Source of the DNA: Thermoplasmata archaeon
Lineage (GTDB): Archaea > Thermoplasmatota > Thermoplasmata > Lutacidiplasmatales > UBA184
NCBI GenBank assembly: GCA_021798415.1
Contig: JAJZGO010000017.1
Span: forward strand, 1-20,555
DNA: 20,555 nucleotides
Reading direction: 5' to 3'
The notes under the pieces are model-generated. The model saw only the letters and a program-made list of their open reading frames with translations, did no database searches and was not told the origin of the DNA. This document shows positions 1-6,826 of this stretch, piece after piece. Numbering within the stretch: the first letter of the stretch is position 1; every line of letters starts with the position of its first letter. The position numbers were made by a program, and so were the translations under genes.

Positions 1-322
1 CGGACGCCGGGTCGCACGTCGCACCGGCGTCCGGACGTCGCGGCGGGGCCACGGAGGACGACGAGCCCGAGGGAGCGTCCCCGCGGTGCGACCCGCCGGG
101 CGAAGCCGGGGAGTCCGTCGGCTCGTCGCCCGACTTCCTCCTCGTCCCCGCCGCCCGGCTCCTTCCTTCTCTCACCACCGGGCCTCGCGGTCGATCGCCG
201 GGGTCGGGATCGTCGGGCCGCTCGCGCCCGAGGGCGATCGCCGTCGAGGGCCGTCTACGCCGCGTTCTTCGTCGTACCCTGCGGGCACGACCGGTCCCGA
301 CGCGGGCGGCCCGGTGCGGTCG
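1..322. other. Left-edge stretch, no confident gene; possible end of a truncated gene
   Basis: No recognisable domain, RNA gene or promoter is visible here. The plus frame starting at base 3 is open from the edge to a TAG at 390-392 and has about 90% G/C in third codon positions up to roughly base 161, with an acidic Asp/Glu-Pro-Gly-rich translation; after that G/C third positions fall and the translation becomes Arg/Ser/Pro rich. The antisense frame that shares the same wobble positions is also open across the stretch, so base composition alone cannot decide the strand. It could be the 3' end of a gene entering from the left, or non-coding GC-rich sequence. Confidence 0.3.
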
Positions 323-472
323 CTACCTGGCCGGTGGGGGCGGCAGGAGCCGCATCGCGCACGGCATCACGACCCCACAGTCCCCGCAGTAGAGCCCCTC
401 CTCGGCGACCCAGAGGAACGCTCCGCACCGCTCGCACTTCCTCGGATCGTCGGGGTCGTTGCGGCAGACCAT
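323..472 (-). CDS. Small zinc ribbon protein (49 aa)
   Basis: This is a short protein with two Cys-x-x-Cys knuckles, KCERCG at residues 12-17 and YCGDCG at 28-33, spaced as in a rubredoxin-like zinc ribbon; further Cys lie at 3 and 38. Such ribbons bind one zinc ion and usually act in nucleic acid or protein contacts. I do not recognise the specific family. The start is the only ATG in the frame (470-472); a TATA-like element GTTATAC at 502-508 is centred about 33 bases upstream, which fits a leaderless or near-leaderless transcript. The tail is proline rich (LLPPPPAR). The gene follows a hairpin terminator of its neighbour, so it is probably transcribed alone. Coding status is supported by the Cys pattern and promoter, not by homology search. 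Confidence 0.7.
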   Translation of the reverse strand: MVCRNDPDDPRKCERCGAFLWVAEEGLYCGDCGVVMPCAMRLLPPPPAR

Positions 473-501
473 GTTCCGGACAAGACCGCGAGCACCCGCG
501 G

Positions 502-508
502 GTATAAC
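502..508 (-). promoter_or_regulatory. TATA box of the zinc ribbon gene
   Basis: Reading the minus strand, GTTATAC stands out in GC-rich surroundings and is centred about 33 bases before the ATG at 472. The predicted transcription start is therefore within a few bases of the start codon. Confidence 0.5.
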
Positions 509-542
509 GAGCTACGCCCGCGGGAGAAACGGAAAATTGGGA

Positions 543-567
543 GGGGGGCCTCGAATCGAGGTCCCCC
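543..567 (-). terminator. Hairpin terminator after the 71-aa gene
   Basis: GGGGGG-CCTCG pairs with CGAGG-T-CCCCC around a 3-base loop, with one G-T wobble at the step. On the minus strand the hairpin begins about 19 bases after the stop codon at 586 and is followed by a short T run (ATTTT) near 533-537. This arrangement fits transcription termination of the upstream minus-strand gene. Confidence 0.6.
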
Positions 568-585
568 GGAAAGAGTGGAGGCGGT

Positions 586-801
586 CTAGGCGTTCTTCAT
601 CTTGGCGCGGGAGACGAAGCCCTTCTTGTCCAGGAAGTACATGTAGCCGTCCTGGCGGGTGACCTTCTCCGTCCCGACGCGGCCCTTCTTTCCGGACTTG
701 TTGAGCTTCGTGGGGGTCTTCCAGAGGTACCCGTCCTTGCCGAGGTAGTACAGGTATCCCTTCTCGCGCTTGATCTGTTCCTTGCCTACACGCTCCGCCA
801 T
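586..801 (-). CDS. Small basic protein with duplicated GYxYxLxKxG motif (71 aa)
   Basis: The protein is small, Lys-rich and soluble, with two copies of an aromatic-glycine motif: GYLYYLGKDGYLW at residues 15-27 and GYMYFLDKKGFVS at 52-64. Between them lies a basic linker with KSGKKGR at 35-41. The pattern suggests two beta-hairpin units made by internal duplication. I have a vague memory of similar conserved hypothetical proteins in other genomes but cannot name a function. Its lower G/C coding and abundance of Lys/Tyr contrast with the Arg-rich neighbours. The ATG at 799-801 is preceded by GAGGT about 9 bases upstream and by a TATA element at 837-845, giving a leader of about 12 bases. A hairpin terminator follows at 543-567, so it is a single-gene unit. 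Confidence 0.85.
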   Translation of the reverse strand: MAERVGKEQIKREKGYLYYLGKDGYLWKTPTKLNKSGKKGRVGTEKVTRQDGYMYFLDKKGFVSRAKMKNA

Positions 802-836
802 TTTGGCGACCTCGACCGGCGAGAAGGAAGGCGCCC

Positions 837-845
837 CTATTTAGA
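837..845 (-). promoter_or_regulatory. TATA box of the 71-aa gene
   Basis: The minus strand reads CTAAATAGG, centred about 40 bases before the ATG at 801. It overlaps the stop codon of hutI, so this small gene has its own promoter at the end of the rnz-hutI unit. Confidence 0.6.
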
Positions 846-2112
846 TGTACTGACGGAGTTCCGCCGAAGAAACCCGTTTTCCCTGACGGTAAACGCGAGT
901 TGGAATCGCGTCGAAGCGGTAGCCGAGATGGTCGGCCGACGGGAGCGCGAAGAGCGAGAAGTCGGCGGGCCGGCCGACGTCGATCGTCCCGGCGTCCTCG
1001 AGGCCGACCGCGTGCGCCGCGTTGACGGTCGCCGCGGTGAGCGCCTCCGCCGGCGTGAGGCGCGCCCCGTGCACCGCGTGAGCGAGGACGAGAGGCATTC
1101 CTTCGACCCAGGAGTTCGGCGAGCAGTCGGTGCCCAGCGCGACCGGCACGCCCGCGTCGACCATTTCGCGACCGGGACTGCGTCGCGACGGGCTCGACGC
1201 GAACGCGGTGAGGGGAAGGAGGACCGCGGTCACCCCGGCGCGAGCGAGGCGCGACCGGTCGGCGACCGTCGACGCGAGGAGGTGCTCGGCGGAGCGGGCC
1301 TTGAGGCGTGCAGCGAGCCGCGCCCCTCCCGAGAGGACGAACTCGTCCGCGTGGACCTTGACGCCGAGCCCGAGCGCCATCGCCGCCCGGAGGATCCGTT
1401 CCGACTGGGCGGGAGTGAAGAACCCCGGCTCGCAGAAGACGTCGCAGAAGTCGGCGAGATGCTCGCGCGCGACCGCCGGGAGCGTGCGACGCACGATCCG
1501 GTCGACGTAGGCGTCCGGGCGACGCCGGTACTCGGGAGCGACGGCGTGCGCGCCGAGGTAGGTGGCGACCAGGCGGAGCCCGGTGCGCCGGGCAAGGCGT
1601 GGGACGAGGCGCAGCAACCGGAGCTCGCCGTCGTGGTCGAGCGCGTACCCCGATTTCACTTCGAGGGAGGTGCTCCCCCAGGCCGCGGCCCGACCGAGGC
1701 GCGCCGCGGTCTGGTCGAGGAGGTCCTCCTCGCTCGCCCGGCGCGTGGCCCGGACCGTCGCATAGAGTCCGCCGCCGCGGCGCGCGACCTCGGCGTACGT
1801 TGCGCCCGCGACCTTGAGCGGGAGTTCGAACGCGCGGTCCCCGGCGAAGAGCGCGTGCGTGTGCGCGTCGACGAACCCGGGGACGACGATCCCTTCCTGT
1901 CCGTCGACGCGCTCGCCGCCCGAGCGCAGCCGCACCTCGCGGCCGAGCGCGCGCTCCGGACCGACCCACGCGACACGACCTCCCGCGACGGCGAGCGCTC
2001 CGCCGGGGATACGGCCGAGGTGCCCCATCGCCTCGCCGACCCGCGGCGTCGGTCCCTCGGCGAGCGTCACGACCTCGGCCAGGTTCGTGACGACGAGCTC
2101 GGCCGCGATCAT
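841..2112 (-). CDS. hutI: Imidazolonepropionase
   Basis: The enzyme opens the ring of 4-imidazolone-5-propanoate to N-formimino-L-glutamate, the third step of histidine degradation, in the cytoplasm. It has the metal-dependent amidohydrolase layout: the metal-binding pair HTH (H84, H86) in PGFVDAHTHALFAGDR, a substrate-site region around LGAHAV (H189), KVHADEF (H254, E257) and the ALGTDCSPN segment (D329). At 423 residues it has the usual family length. The ATG at 2112 overlaps the rnz stop as ATGA, so the two genes are translationally coupled; a frame extension further upstream is only the antisense-free shadow of rnz. No hutH, hutU or formiminoglutamate enzyme is in the window, so the rest of the pathway must be elsewhere. 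Confidence 0.95.
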   Translation of the reverse strand: MIAAELVVTNLAEVVTLAEGPTPRVGEAMGHLGRIPGGALAVAGGRVAWVGPERALGREVRLRSGGERVDGQEGIVVPGFVDAHTHALFAGDRAFELPLKVAGATYAEVARRGGGLYATVRATRRASEEDLLDQTAARLGRAAAWGSTSLEVKSGYALDHDGELRLLRLVPRLARRTGLRLVATYLGAHAVAPEYRRRPDAYVDRIVRRTLPAVAREHLADFCDVFCEPGFFTPAQSERILRAAMALGLGVKVHADEFVLSGGARLAARLKARSAEHLLASTVADRSRLARAGVTAVLLPLTAFASSPSRRSPGREMVDAGVPVALGTDCSPNSWVEGMPLVLAHAVHGARLTPAEALTAATVNAAHAVGLEDAGTIDVGRPADFSLFALPSADHLGYRFDAIPTRVYRQGKRVSSAELRQYI

Positions 2113-3011
2113 GGCTGGAGGATCGCGTGGTCGAGGAGGTCCCGGGCCGTCTTCGCGGTGGCGAACACGGCGCGCGCCTCCGCCTCGAGCGGATCGAGCT
2201 CCTTGTAGCGGGCGGAGAAGTGCGTGAGGAAGAGCGCCCCGACCTCCGCCGAGAGCGCGAGCTCGGCGGCCTGGCGGGCCGAGGAGTGGCCCCACTCGTT
2301 CGCCTGGCTCTCGAGCTCCGTCGCGGTCGTCGACTCGTGGACGAGGACGGTCGCCCGGTGGGCGAGACGGCGAACGTCGTCCGACGGGGCGGTGTCCCCG
2401 GAGTAGACGATCGACCGGCCCGGCCGCGCCGGCCCGATCACGTCGGACGGGTGGACGACCCGGGCGCCGACGCGAACCGACTCGCCGTTCTCGAGCCGGG
2501 CGAAGTCGGCGCCGTGGATGCCGAGCGCGCGGGCGAGGACGCCGTCGAACCGTCCGCGCTTCGGGCCCTCCTCGATCCGGTAGGCGAGGGCCGGGACCGG
2601 ATGCTCGGCGTGGGCCGTGCGGACCGAGTAGCCGTCGAGCTCGACGGTCGCGCCCGGCGCGAGCGGGTGGACCTCGACCGGAAAGCGGAGCGTGAAGTAG
2701 CCCATCCCGAGCGCGCGACCGACCATTTCCTCGGAATCGGGCGGCCCGTAGATGTCGAGCGGCTCGGTCCGGTGGTTGAGGCACATGCTCTGGATGAGAC
2801 CGGGGAGCCCGAGGAAGTGGTCGCCGTGGAAGTGCGTGAGGAAGATCCGGCGCACGCGCATGAACGAGGCGCTCGACTGGAAGAACTGCCGCTGGGTCCC
2901 CTCCCCGCAGTCGAGGAGGAGGAGCTCCCGCTCGAGGTCGAGCGCGATCGCGCTCGCCGAGCGCTCCTTCGTCGGCCAGGAACCGGCCGTTCCGAGGAAC
3001 GTGAGGCGCAT
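2109..3011 (-). CDS. rnz: Ribonuclease Z (tRNA 3' endonuclease)
   Basis: RNase Z cuts the 3' trailer from tRNA precursors. The 300-residue protein is the short, homodimeric form with a metallo-beta-lactamase fold. Visible signatures are LDCGEGTQ at 33-40, the zinc motif THFHGDH at 59-65 (H60, H62, D64, H65), the YSGDT loop, the HESTT segment followed by GHSS, and the final LTHFSARY histidine motif. The ATG at 3009-3011 begins directly with the conserved MRLTFLGTAG strand; a longer open frame upstream is not supported. It is the first gene of a two-gene unit with hutI. A T-run (3037-3041) lies 26-30 bases before the start, where an archaeal TATA element would be expected. Confidence 0.95.
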   Translation of the reverse strand: MRLTFLGTAGSWPTKERSASAIALDLERELLLLDCGEGTQRQFFQSSASFMRVRRIFLTHFHGDHFLGLPGLIQSMCLNHRTEPLDIYGPPDSEEMVGRALGMGYFTLRFPVEVHPLAPGATVELDGYSVRTAHAEHPVPALAYRIEEGPKRGRFDGVLARALGIHGADFARLENGESVRVGARVVHPSDVIGPARPGRSIVYSGDTAPSDDVRRLAHRATVLVHESTTATELESQANEWGHSSARQAAELALSAEVGALFLTHFSARYKELDPLEAEARAVFATAKTARDLLDHAILQP

Positions 3012-3036
3012 CGGCCCTCCGCACCTTCCCGGGGGG

Positions 3037-3041
3037 AAAAA
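3037..3041 (-). promoter_or_regulatory. Weak TATA-like element of rnz-hutI
   Basis: The minus strand reads CCTTTTTCC, the only A/T run before rnz, placed 26-30 bases before the ATG. Position is right for a leaderless promoter, but the sequence is a poor TATA match. It lies in the divergent region shared with the DUF929 gene. Confidence 0.35.
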
Positions 3042-3098
3042 GGTCGGGGGTCGCCCGACCGCTCCCGCCGGGCCGCTCCGGGAAGGCGTCGGTGGGGC

Positions 3099-3111
3099 AA
3101 AAAGAGGAAAA
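3099..3111 (+). promoter_or_regulatory. A-rich promoter element of the DUF929-VKOR unit
   Basis: AAAAAGAGGAAAA is the only A-rich run upstream of the gene, centred about 29 bases before the GTG at 3134. This spacing supports that GTG as a leaderless start rather than the in-frame GTG at 3092. Confidence 0.4.
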
Positions 3112-3133
3112 GGGGCGTGGGGTTCGCGCACCC

Positions 3134-4291
3134 GTGGTCGACTGGGACCGTGTCGACGAGCTTCGCTCCAAAGGATGGGACTGGGAGCGGATCGCGTCGG
3201 ACGCCAAGGTCGGGTTCCATCCCGAGGCCTCGGTGCGCGAGCCCGGCCGGGCGCTTCGGGCGCTCTACCACCGCCAGCGGTCGCGGCAGCGCCGGCAGGA
3301 GCCGGCCTCACCGGCCGCCGCCAAGAAGGCGGCCGAGGTGCGCGAACGCCGATGGTCCCTCGTCCGGGTGGGCTACCTCCTCACCCCGATCTTCGGGGTC
3401 TGGTTCGCGGTCGCCTACCTCGACCCGGCGCAGGCGGGCCTTCTGGTGCCGGCGATACCGTACCTCGCGCTCGTCCTCGTGGTCGCCGCGTTCCTCCTCG
3501 TCTTCGGCCTCTGGCGGTCGAGCGGGGCGCGCTGGACGAAGGTGTTCCGGTCGACGGTCGTCGTGGGGGTCGTCGTGGGCCTCGTCGTGTCGGCGGTGAT
3601 CGCCCTCGGCGCCGCGCTCTTCTTCGGCTGCCCGTACCTTCCGCCCCCCTCGACCGGTACGAGCCAGCCCTCGGGCTGGACCTCGATCTCCGTACCGGCG
3701 TGGCACGACCAGGGTCGGCCGGTCGTCTACTACTACGGCGCGACCTGGTGCCCGTTCTGTTCGGCGAGCAGCTGGGCGATATGGAAAGCGCTGATCGAGT
3801 TCGGTTCGGTCGCCGGCAATTACACGGGCTACTCGAGCGCGCTGGACGTCTACCCGAGCACGCCCGAGATGGTCCTCGCGAACACCCAGTTGACGTCCGC
3901 GAACGCGTCGTTCCAGGTCAACGAGGACACCTCGGGGAACGACGGTTCGGTCCCGGCGACCTCGAACTGCGTCCAGCAAGCCTACCTCAACACCTACTCG
4001 GGCGGTTCGATCCCGTTCCTCGTGGTGAACGGCCAGTACGTCCACGGGGGCACGACGCTCGTCAACCCGGCGTATCTCCAGAACTACGCGGGCAGCGGCG
4101 CGTCGGCCGTCCTCCAATCCGTCTTCACCGAGACCGGCACGCCGTGGACGGCCATCCAGGGCGCGGCGTGGTGGATCATGGCCTACATGGCGAAGGCGTC
4201 CGGCGAGACGGTCGCCTCGCTCGCGGCCCAGTACCACTGGACGACCGCCACCGCGAACGCGGTCTCGAGCGACCTCGCCCAGATCCACTAG
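3134..4291 (+). CDS. Membrane-anchored thioredoxin-fold protein, DUF929 family
   Basis: Predicted thiol-disulfide exchange protein of 385 residues. Residues 1-50 form a basic soluble segment with WDRVDELRSKGWDWERIA, of unknown role. Three membrane segments follow at about 75-96, 103-126 and 138-165. The outer domain carries the redox motif TWCPFCSAS (C206, C209) in a YYYGATWCPFC context and later a thioredoxin-type cis-proline in GGSIPFLVVNG; a further Cys is in TSNCVQQ. The family is known from archaea as DUF929. The next gene is a VKOR homologue 13 bases downstream, which would reoxidise this protein, so the pair probably forms disulfides outside the membrane. GTG 3134 is preferred over GTG 3092 because the promoter-like run lies between them and the conserved-looking sequence starts there. 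Confidence 0.85.
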   Translation: MVDWDRVDELRSKGWDWERIASDAKVGFHPEASVREPGRALRALYHRQRSRQRRQEPASPAAAKKAAEVRERRWSLVRVGYLLTPIFGVWFAVAYLDPAQAGLLVPAIPYLALVLVVAAFLLVFGLWRSSGARWTKVFRSTVVVGVVVGLVVSAVIALGAALFFGCPYLPPPSTGTSQPSGWTSISVPAWHDQGRPVVYYYGATWCPFCSASSWAIWKALIEFGSVAGNYTGYSSALDVYPSTPEMVLANTQLTSANASFQVNEDTSGNDGSVPATSNCVQQAYLNTYSGGSIPFLVVNGQYVHGGTTLVNPAYLQNYAGSGASAVLQSVFTETGTPWTAIQGAAWWIMAYMAKASGETVASLAAQYHWTTATANAVSSDLAQIH

Positions 4292-4304
4292 CCACGGAGG
4301 CTCG

Positions 4305-4781
4305 ATGCGAACTCGGTCGGTCCGTTCGCTCGTCTACCTCGCCGGCGGGGTCGGCCTCATCGTATCGATCTTCGCGGCGCTCGAGTACTACGAGGCGTCC
4401 CTGAGACGCCTGTGCACGATCTCCTCGTTCTTCTCGTGCGCCACGGTCGACGTGAGCGGGCGGACGACGACGCTCGGCCTCCCCGACTTCCTGTGGGGGG
4501 TCGGGGGATTCGTCCTGATCCTCGTCGTCGCGGGCCTCGCCGAGCGCTGGCCGCGCGACCGCCGCTACGCGTACGCGCTCCTCGGGGTGACGACCCTGGG
4601 CGTCGCGTTCTCGCTCTACTTCCTCTACGTCCAGCTGGTCGAGATCGGCGCGCTCTGCGTCGTCTGCGCGACCGCGGACGTCTTCGGCTGGATCGCATGG
4701 GCCGGGGCGATCGCCCTCGTCCGCGCCCCCTCATCGGCCGCCGATTCCGGCGGCCCGGCCGACGCCGAGGACGCGGGTTAG
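4305..4781 (+). CDS. VKOR-family disulfide oxidoreductase
   Basis: An integral membrane oxidoreductase of the vitamin K epoxide reductase family, expected to pass electrons from a thioredoxin-like partner to a quinone. It has four membrane segments (about 9-28, 58-80, 88-112, 116-140). All four catalytic cysteines are present: the loop pair C37 and C45, eight residues apart as in other VKOR proteins, and the CVVC pair C118/C121 at the start of the last helix. The C-terminal 18 residues are acidic and disordered. The ATG is preceded by GGAGG with about five bases spacing, 13 bases after the stop of the DUF929 gene, so the two are one operon. At 158 residues it is a minimal, unfused VKOR; the thioredoxin partner is the separate upstream protein. 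Confidence 0.92.
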   Translation: MRTRSVRSLVYLAGGVGLIVSIFAALEYYEASLRRLCTISSFFSCATVDVSGRTTTLGLPDFLWGVGGFVLILVVAGLAERWPRDRRYAYALLGVTTLGVAFSLYFLYVQLVEIGALCVVCATADVFGWIAWAGAIALVRAPSSAADSGGPADAEDAG

Positions 4782-4867
4782 TCCGGTCCCCGGCCCCGCC
4801 CGGTCGGGCCCCGCGCCGGGTCGACGGTTTACTATCGGCCGGTGACGGTCCCCGGCGGAGGGTTCGG

Positions 4868-4875
4868 TTATATAC
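4868..4875 (+). promoter_or_regulatory. TATA box of the atpK-E-C unit
   Basis: TTATATAC is the clearest TATA box in the window. It is centred about 34 bases before the ATG at 4905, predicting a leader of only a few bases. It rules out the in-frame GTG at 4842 as the start. A second A/T patch (TTTACTAT, near 4828-4835) lies further upstream and might be an additional promoter. Confidence 0.75.
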
Positions 4876-4904
4876 CCGACCTTGCTCGGCCGCCCGGTTG
4901 GCCC

Positions 4905-5123
4905 ATGGTGGACGTCTACGCATCGCTCGCCGCCGGGATCGCGATCGCCGGGGGACTCATCGGGACGGGGATGGCCCAGTCCGGCATCGGGGCGGCCGGC
5001 ATGGGGATCATCGCCGAGAAGCCCGAGAAGTTCGGCCAGGTCCTGTTCTTCTTCGTCATCCCCGAGACCCTCTGGATCATCGGGTTCGTCCTAGGGATCA
5101 TCCTCCTGCTCGGGGTCATCTGA
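4905..5123 (+). CDS. atpK: A-type ATP synthase subunit K (membrane ring, proteolipid)
   Basis: Ring-forming rotor subunit that carries the coupling ion through the membrane. It is a 72-residue single hairpin: helix 1 about 6-36, a short polar loop AEKPEKFG at 37-44, and helix 2 about 45-72. The ion-binding carboxylate is E54 in the VIPET motif of helix 2. Helix 1 has Q25 in GMAQSG, and T55 follows E54; a Gln/Glu/Thr set of this kind is found in sodium-binding rotors, but the ion cannot be settled by eye. The single-hairpin form means many copies per enzyme, and this gene is the promoter-proximal one of its unit. Start chosen at the ATG just after the TATA box. Confidence 0.93.
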   Translation: MVDVYASLAAGIAIAGGLIGTGMAQSGIGAAGMGIIAEKPEKFGQVLFFFVIPETLWIIGFVLGIILLLGVI

Positions 5124-5148
5124 GGCAGGGATCGCCCCGTCCACCGCC

Positions 5149-5700
5149 ATGACCCTCGAGAGCCTGGTGGAGGAGATCCGCCGGCACGGTCAGGCGGAGC
5201 TCGACGCGATCGAGCGCTCCCGCTCCGCGGAGGAGGCACGGATCGCCGAGGACCGGGCGCGCAAGGTCTCCGAGATCCGGGCCCAATCGGCCCGGGGGAT
5301 CGCGACCGACTCCGCGCGCGAGCGCGCCCAGCGCCTCGCGGCGGCCCACCTCCAGTCGAGGAAGATGCTGTACGAGGCCCGGGAGAAGCGGCTCGCCGCC
5401 GCGATCGAGGCGACCCGAACTCTCCTCGCGGATTTCGCCGACTCGTCCGCCTACCCGGCGGTCCTCAAGCGCATGCACGCGACCGCGACCGAGTCGCTCG
5501 GCAAGCAGCTGCGCGTGAGCGGCCGCGCCGAGGACGCGACCCTCCTCGCGAAGGTCGCGGGGAAGGCGTTCGATTCGACCCCGCGTCCGATCCTCGGGGG
5601 CATGATCGCGGAGACGACCGACGGGGCCCGTCGCCTCAACCTGTCGTTCGACGAACTTTTGCGCCTGCGCGAGGACCGGGTCCGCGAGCTCCTCGCGTAA
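5149..5700 (+). CDS. atpE: A-type ATP synthase subunit E (peripheral stalk)
   Basis: Peripheral stalk subunit that pairs with H and holds the catalytic head still. The first 100 or so residues are a charged, Ala/Arg/Glu-rich long helix (coiled-coil type), followed by a compact C-terminal domain with the GGMIAETTDG segment, matching the pattern GG-hydrophobic-hydrophobic-x-x-x-DG typical of subunit E, and a final helix FDELLRLREDRVRELLA. The 183-residue length is normal. It starts 25 bases after atpK and ends 12 bases before atpC in the same orientation. Confidence 0.92.
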   Translation: MTLESLVEEIRRHGQAELDAIERSRSAEEARIAEDRARKVSEIRAQSARGIATDSARERAQRLAAAHLQSRKMLYEAREKRLAAAIEATRTLLADFADSSAYPAVLKRMHATATESLGKQLRVSGRAEDATLLAKVAGKAFDSTPRPILGGMIAETTDGARRLNLSFDELLRLREDRVRELLA

Positions 5701-5712
5701 GAGGGGATTCGG

Positions 5713-6789
5713 ATGGCGGGCTCCCCGTACGCGAGCGCGCTCGGACGCCTGAAGCCCGACTTCTCGTCGTTCCTTCCCCGCGACCTCTACCCCGCGCTCG
5801 TCGCCGCGAAGGACGCGAACGACCTCGCTAAGCTCCTCGAGACCACGCCGTACGGCGCCGACCTCGCTCGGGCCCGCGCGACCCACTCGGGCGCGGCGCT
5901 GGTCGAGGTCGCCGTGAACCGGGCGTTCGTGCGGCGGAACCGCCACGCGTACGAGGCCGCGCCGTTCGCCGGCCGGGCGGTCGTCGCGACGTACCTCGGC
6001 CGGTGGGACATCCAGAACATCGAGATGATCCTCTCGGCGAAGGCGCTCGGCCGCACGATCACCGAGACCGAGGACCACCTCGTCTCGAGCCGCGAGATCC
6101 CCGCGGGGCTCTACGCGGGCGTGATGACGCTCGACGACTTCCGGATCCTCCTCGGCCAGCCGACCCTCGAGGCGACGGTGCGCGCGCTCGTCCGCCACGG
6201 CTACGGCGCGACGATCCTCCCGCTGCTCGAAGCGTTCGAGCGCACGCACGACATCTTCCCGGTCCTCCAGGCGCTCGACCGCCAGTACTACCGCTCGGTG
6301 CTCGAGGCGGCGCGGTTCTTCCAGGGCGACGAGTGGGTCGTCCGCGCGCTCCTCCAGAGCGAGGTCGACGTGCGCAACAGCCTCCTCCTCCTCAAGGGGA
6401 AGGGCGCGGACCTCCCGCTGGACGCGGTGAGCGACCGGTGGCTCGACGGCGGGACGCTGACCCGCGCCCAGGCGCCGGACCTCTATTCGGCGCGCACCGT
6501 ACCCGACCTGGCCGAGCGCCTCGCCGGCCGCTTCCCTTCCGTCACGGAAGGGAACGCCGGGTACGCGGAGGGGGGGAGCCTCACGGGCTACGAGATAGCC
6601 CTCGATCGCGACCGGACGCTCGCCGAGCTGAAGCGCCTGAGGACCTACCCGCTCTCCCTGTCGGTGATCTTCGCCCACCTCCTCTTGTCGGAGGTCGAGC
6701 GGGCGGACCTCCGCCGCATCGTCTTCGGGCGACTCTACGGGTTCGCTCCCGAACGGCTCTCGCCGCTCTTGATCTCCCCCCGACTTTAG
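5713..6789 (+). CDS. atpC: A-type ATP synthase subunit C (rotor linker)
   Basis: Subunit C (related to V-ATPase subunit d) forms the funnel between the central shaft and the membrane ring. The 358-residue, mostly helical protein has the family features of an N-terminal YASALGRLKP segment and the YLGRWDIQNIEMILSAKA stretch near 95-115, where conserved DxxN residues lie. The ATG is preceded by GAGGGGA, 12 bases after atpE. It is the last gene of the plus-strand ATP synthase unit and ends 37 bases from the end of atpI on the other strand. No clear terminator hairpin is visible in that short convergent gap, only GC-rich inverted pieces. Confidence 0.92.
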   Translation: MAGSPYASALGRLKPDFSSFLPRDLYPALVAAKDANDLAKLLETTPYGADLARARATHSGAALVEVAVNRAFVRRNRHAYEAAPFAGRAVVATYLGRWDIQNIEMILSAKALGRTITETEDHLVSSREIPAGLYAGVMTLDDFRILLGQPTLEATVRALVRHGYGATILPLLEAFERTHDIFPVLQALDRQYYRSVLEAARFFQGDEWVVRALLQSEVDVRNSLLLLKGKGADLPLDAVSDRWLDGGTLTRAQAPDLYSARTVPDLAERLAGRFPSVTEGNAGYAEGGSLTGYEIALDRDRTLAELKRLRTYPLSLSVIFAHLLLSEVERADLRRIVFGRLYGFAPERLSPLLISPRL

Positions 6790-6826
6790 TCGCCGGAGTT
6801 CCGGGCCGGGCCCGCGGTCGGCCGGC

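Noticed and set aside
543..567. tRNA T-arm or RNA gene suggested by TCGAATCGA
   Set aside because: The sequence is a simple hairpin with no acceptor, D or anticodon arm around it; best read as a terminator.
3092..3133. GTG 3092 as start of the DUF929 gene
   Set aside because: The only promoter-like A-rich run lies downstream of it, and the 14 added residues look non-conserved.
2113..3207. N-terminal extension of hutI
   Set aside because: The extension lies over rnz in another frame; hutI homology starts at the ATG at 2112.
4842..4904. GTG 4842 as start of atpK
   Set aside because: The TATA box at 4868-4875 would lie inside the coding region; the ATG at 4905 gives a normal 72-residue subunit.
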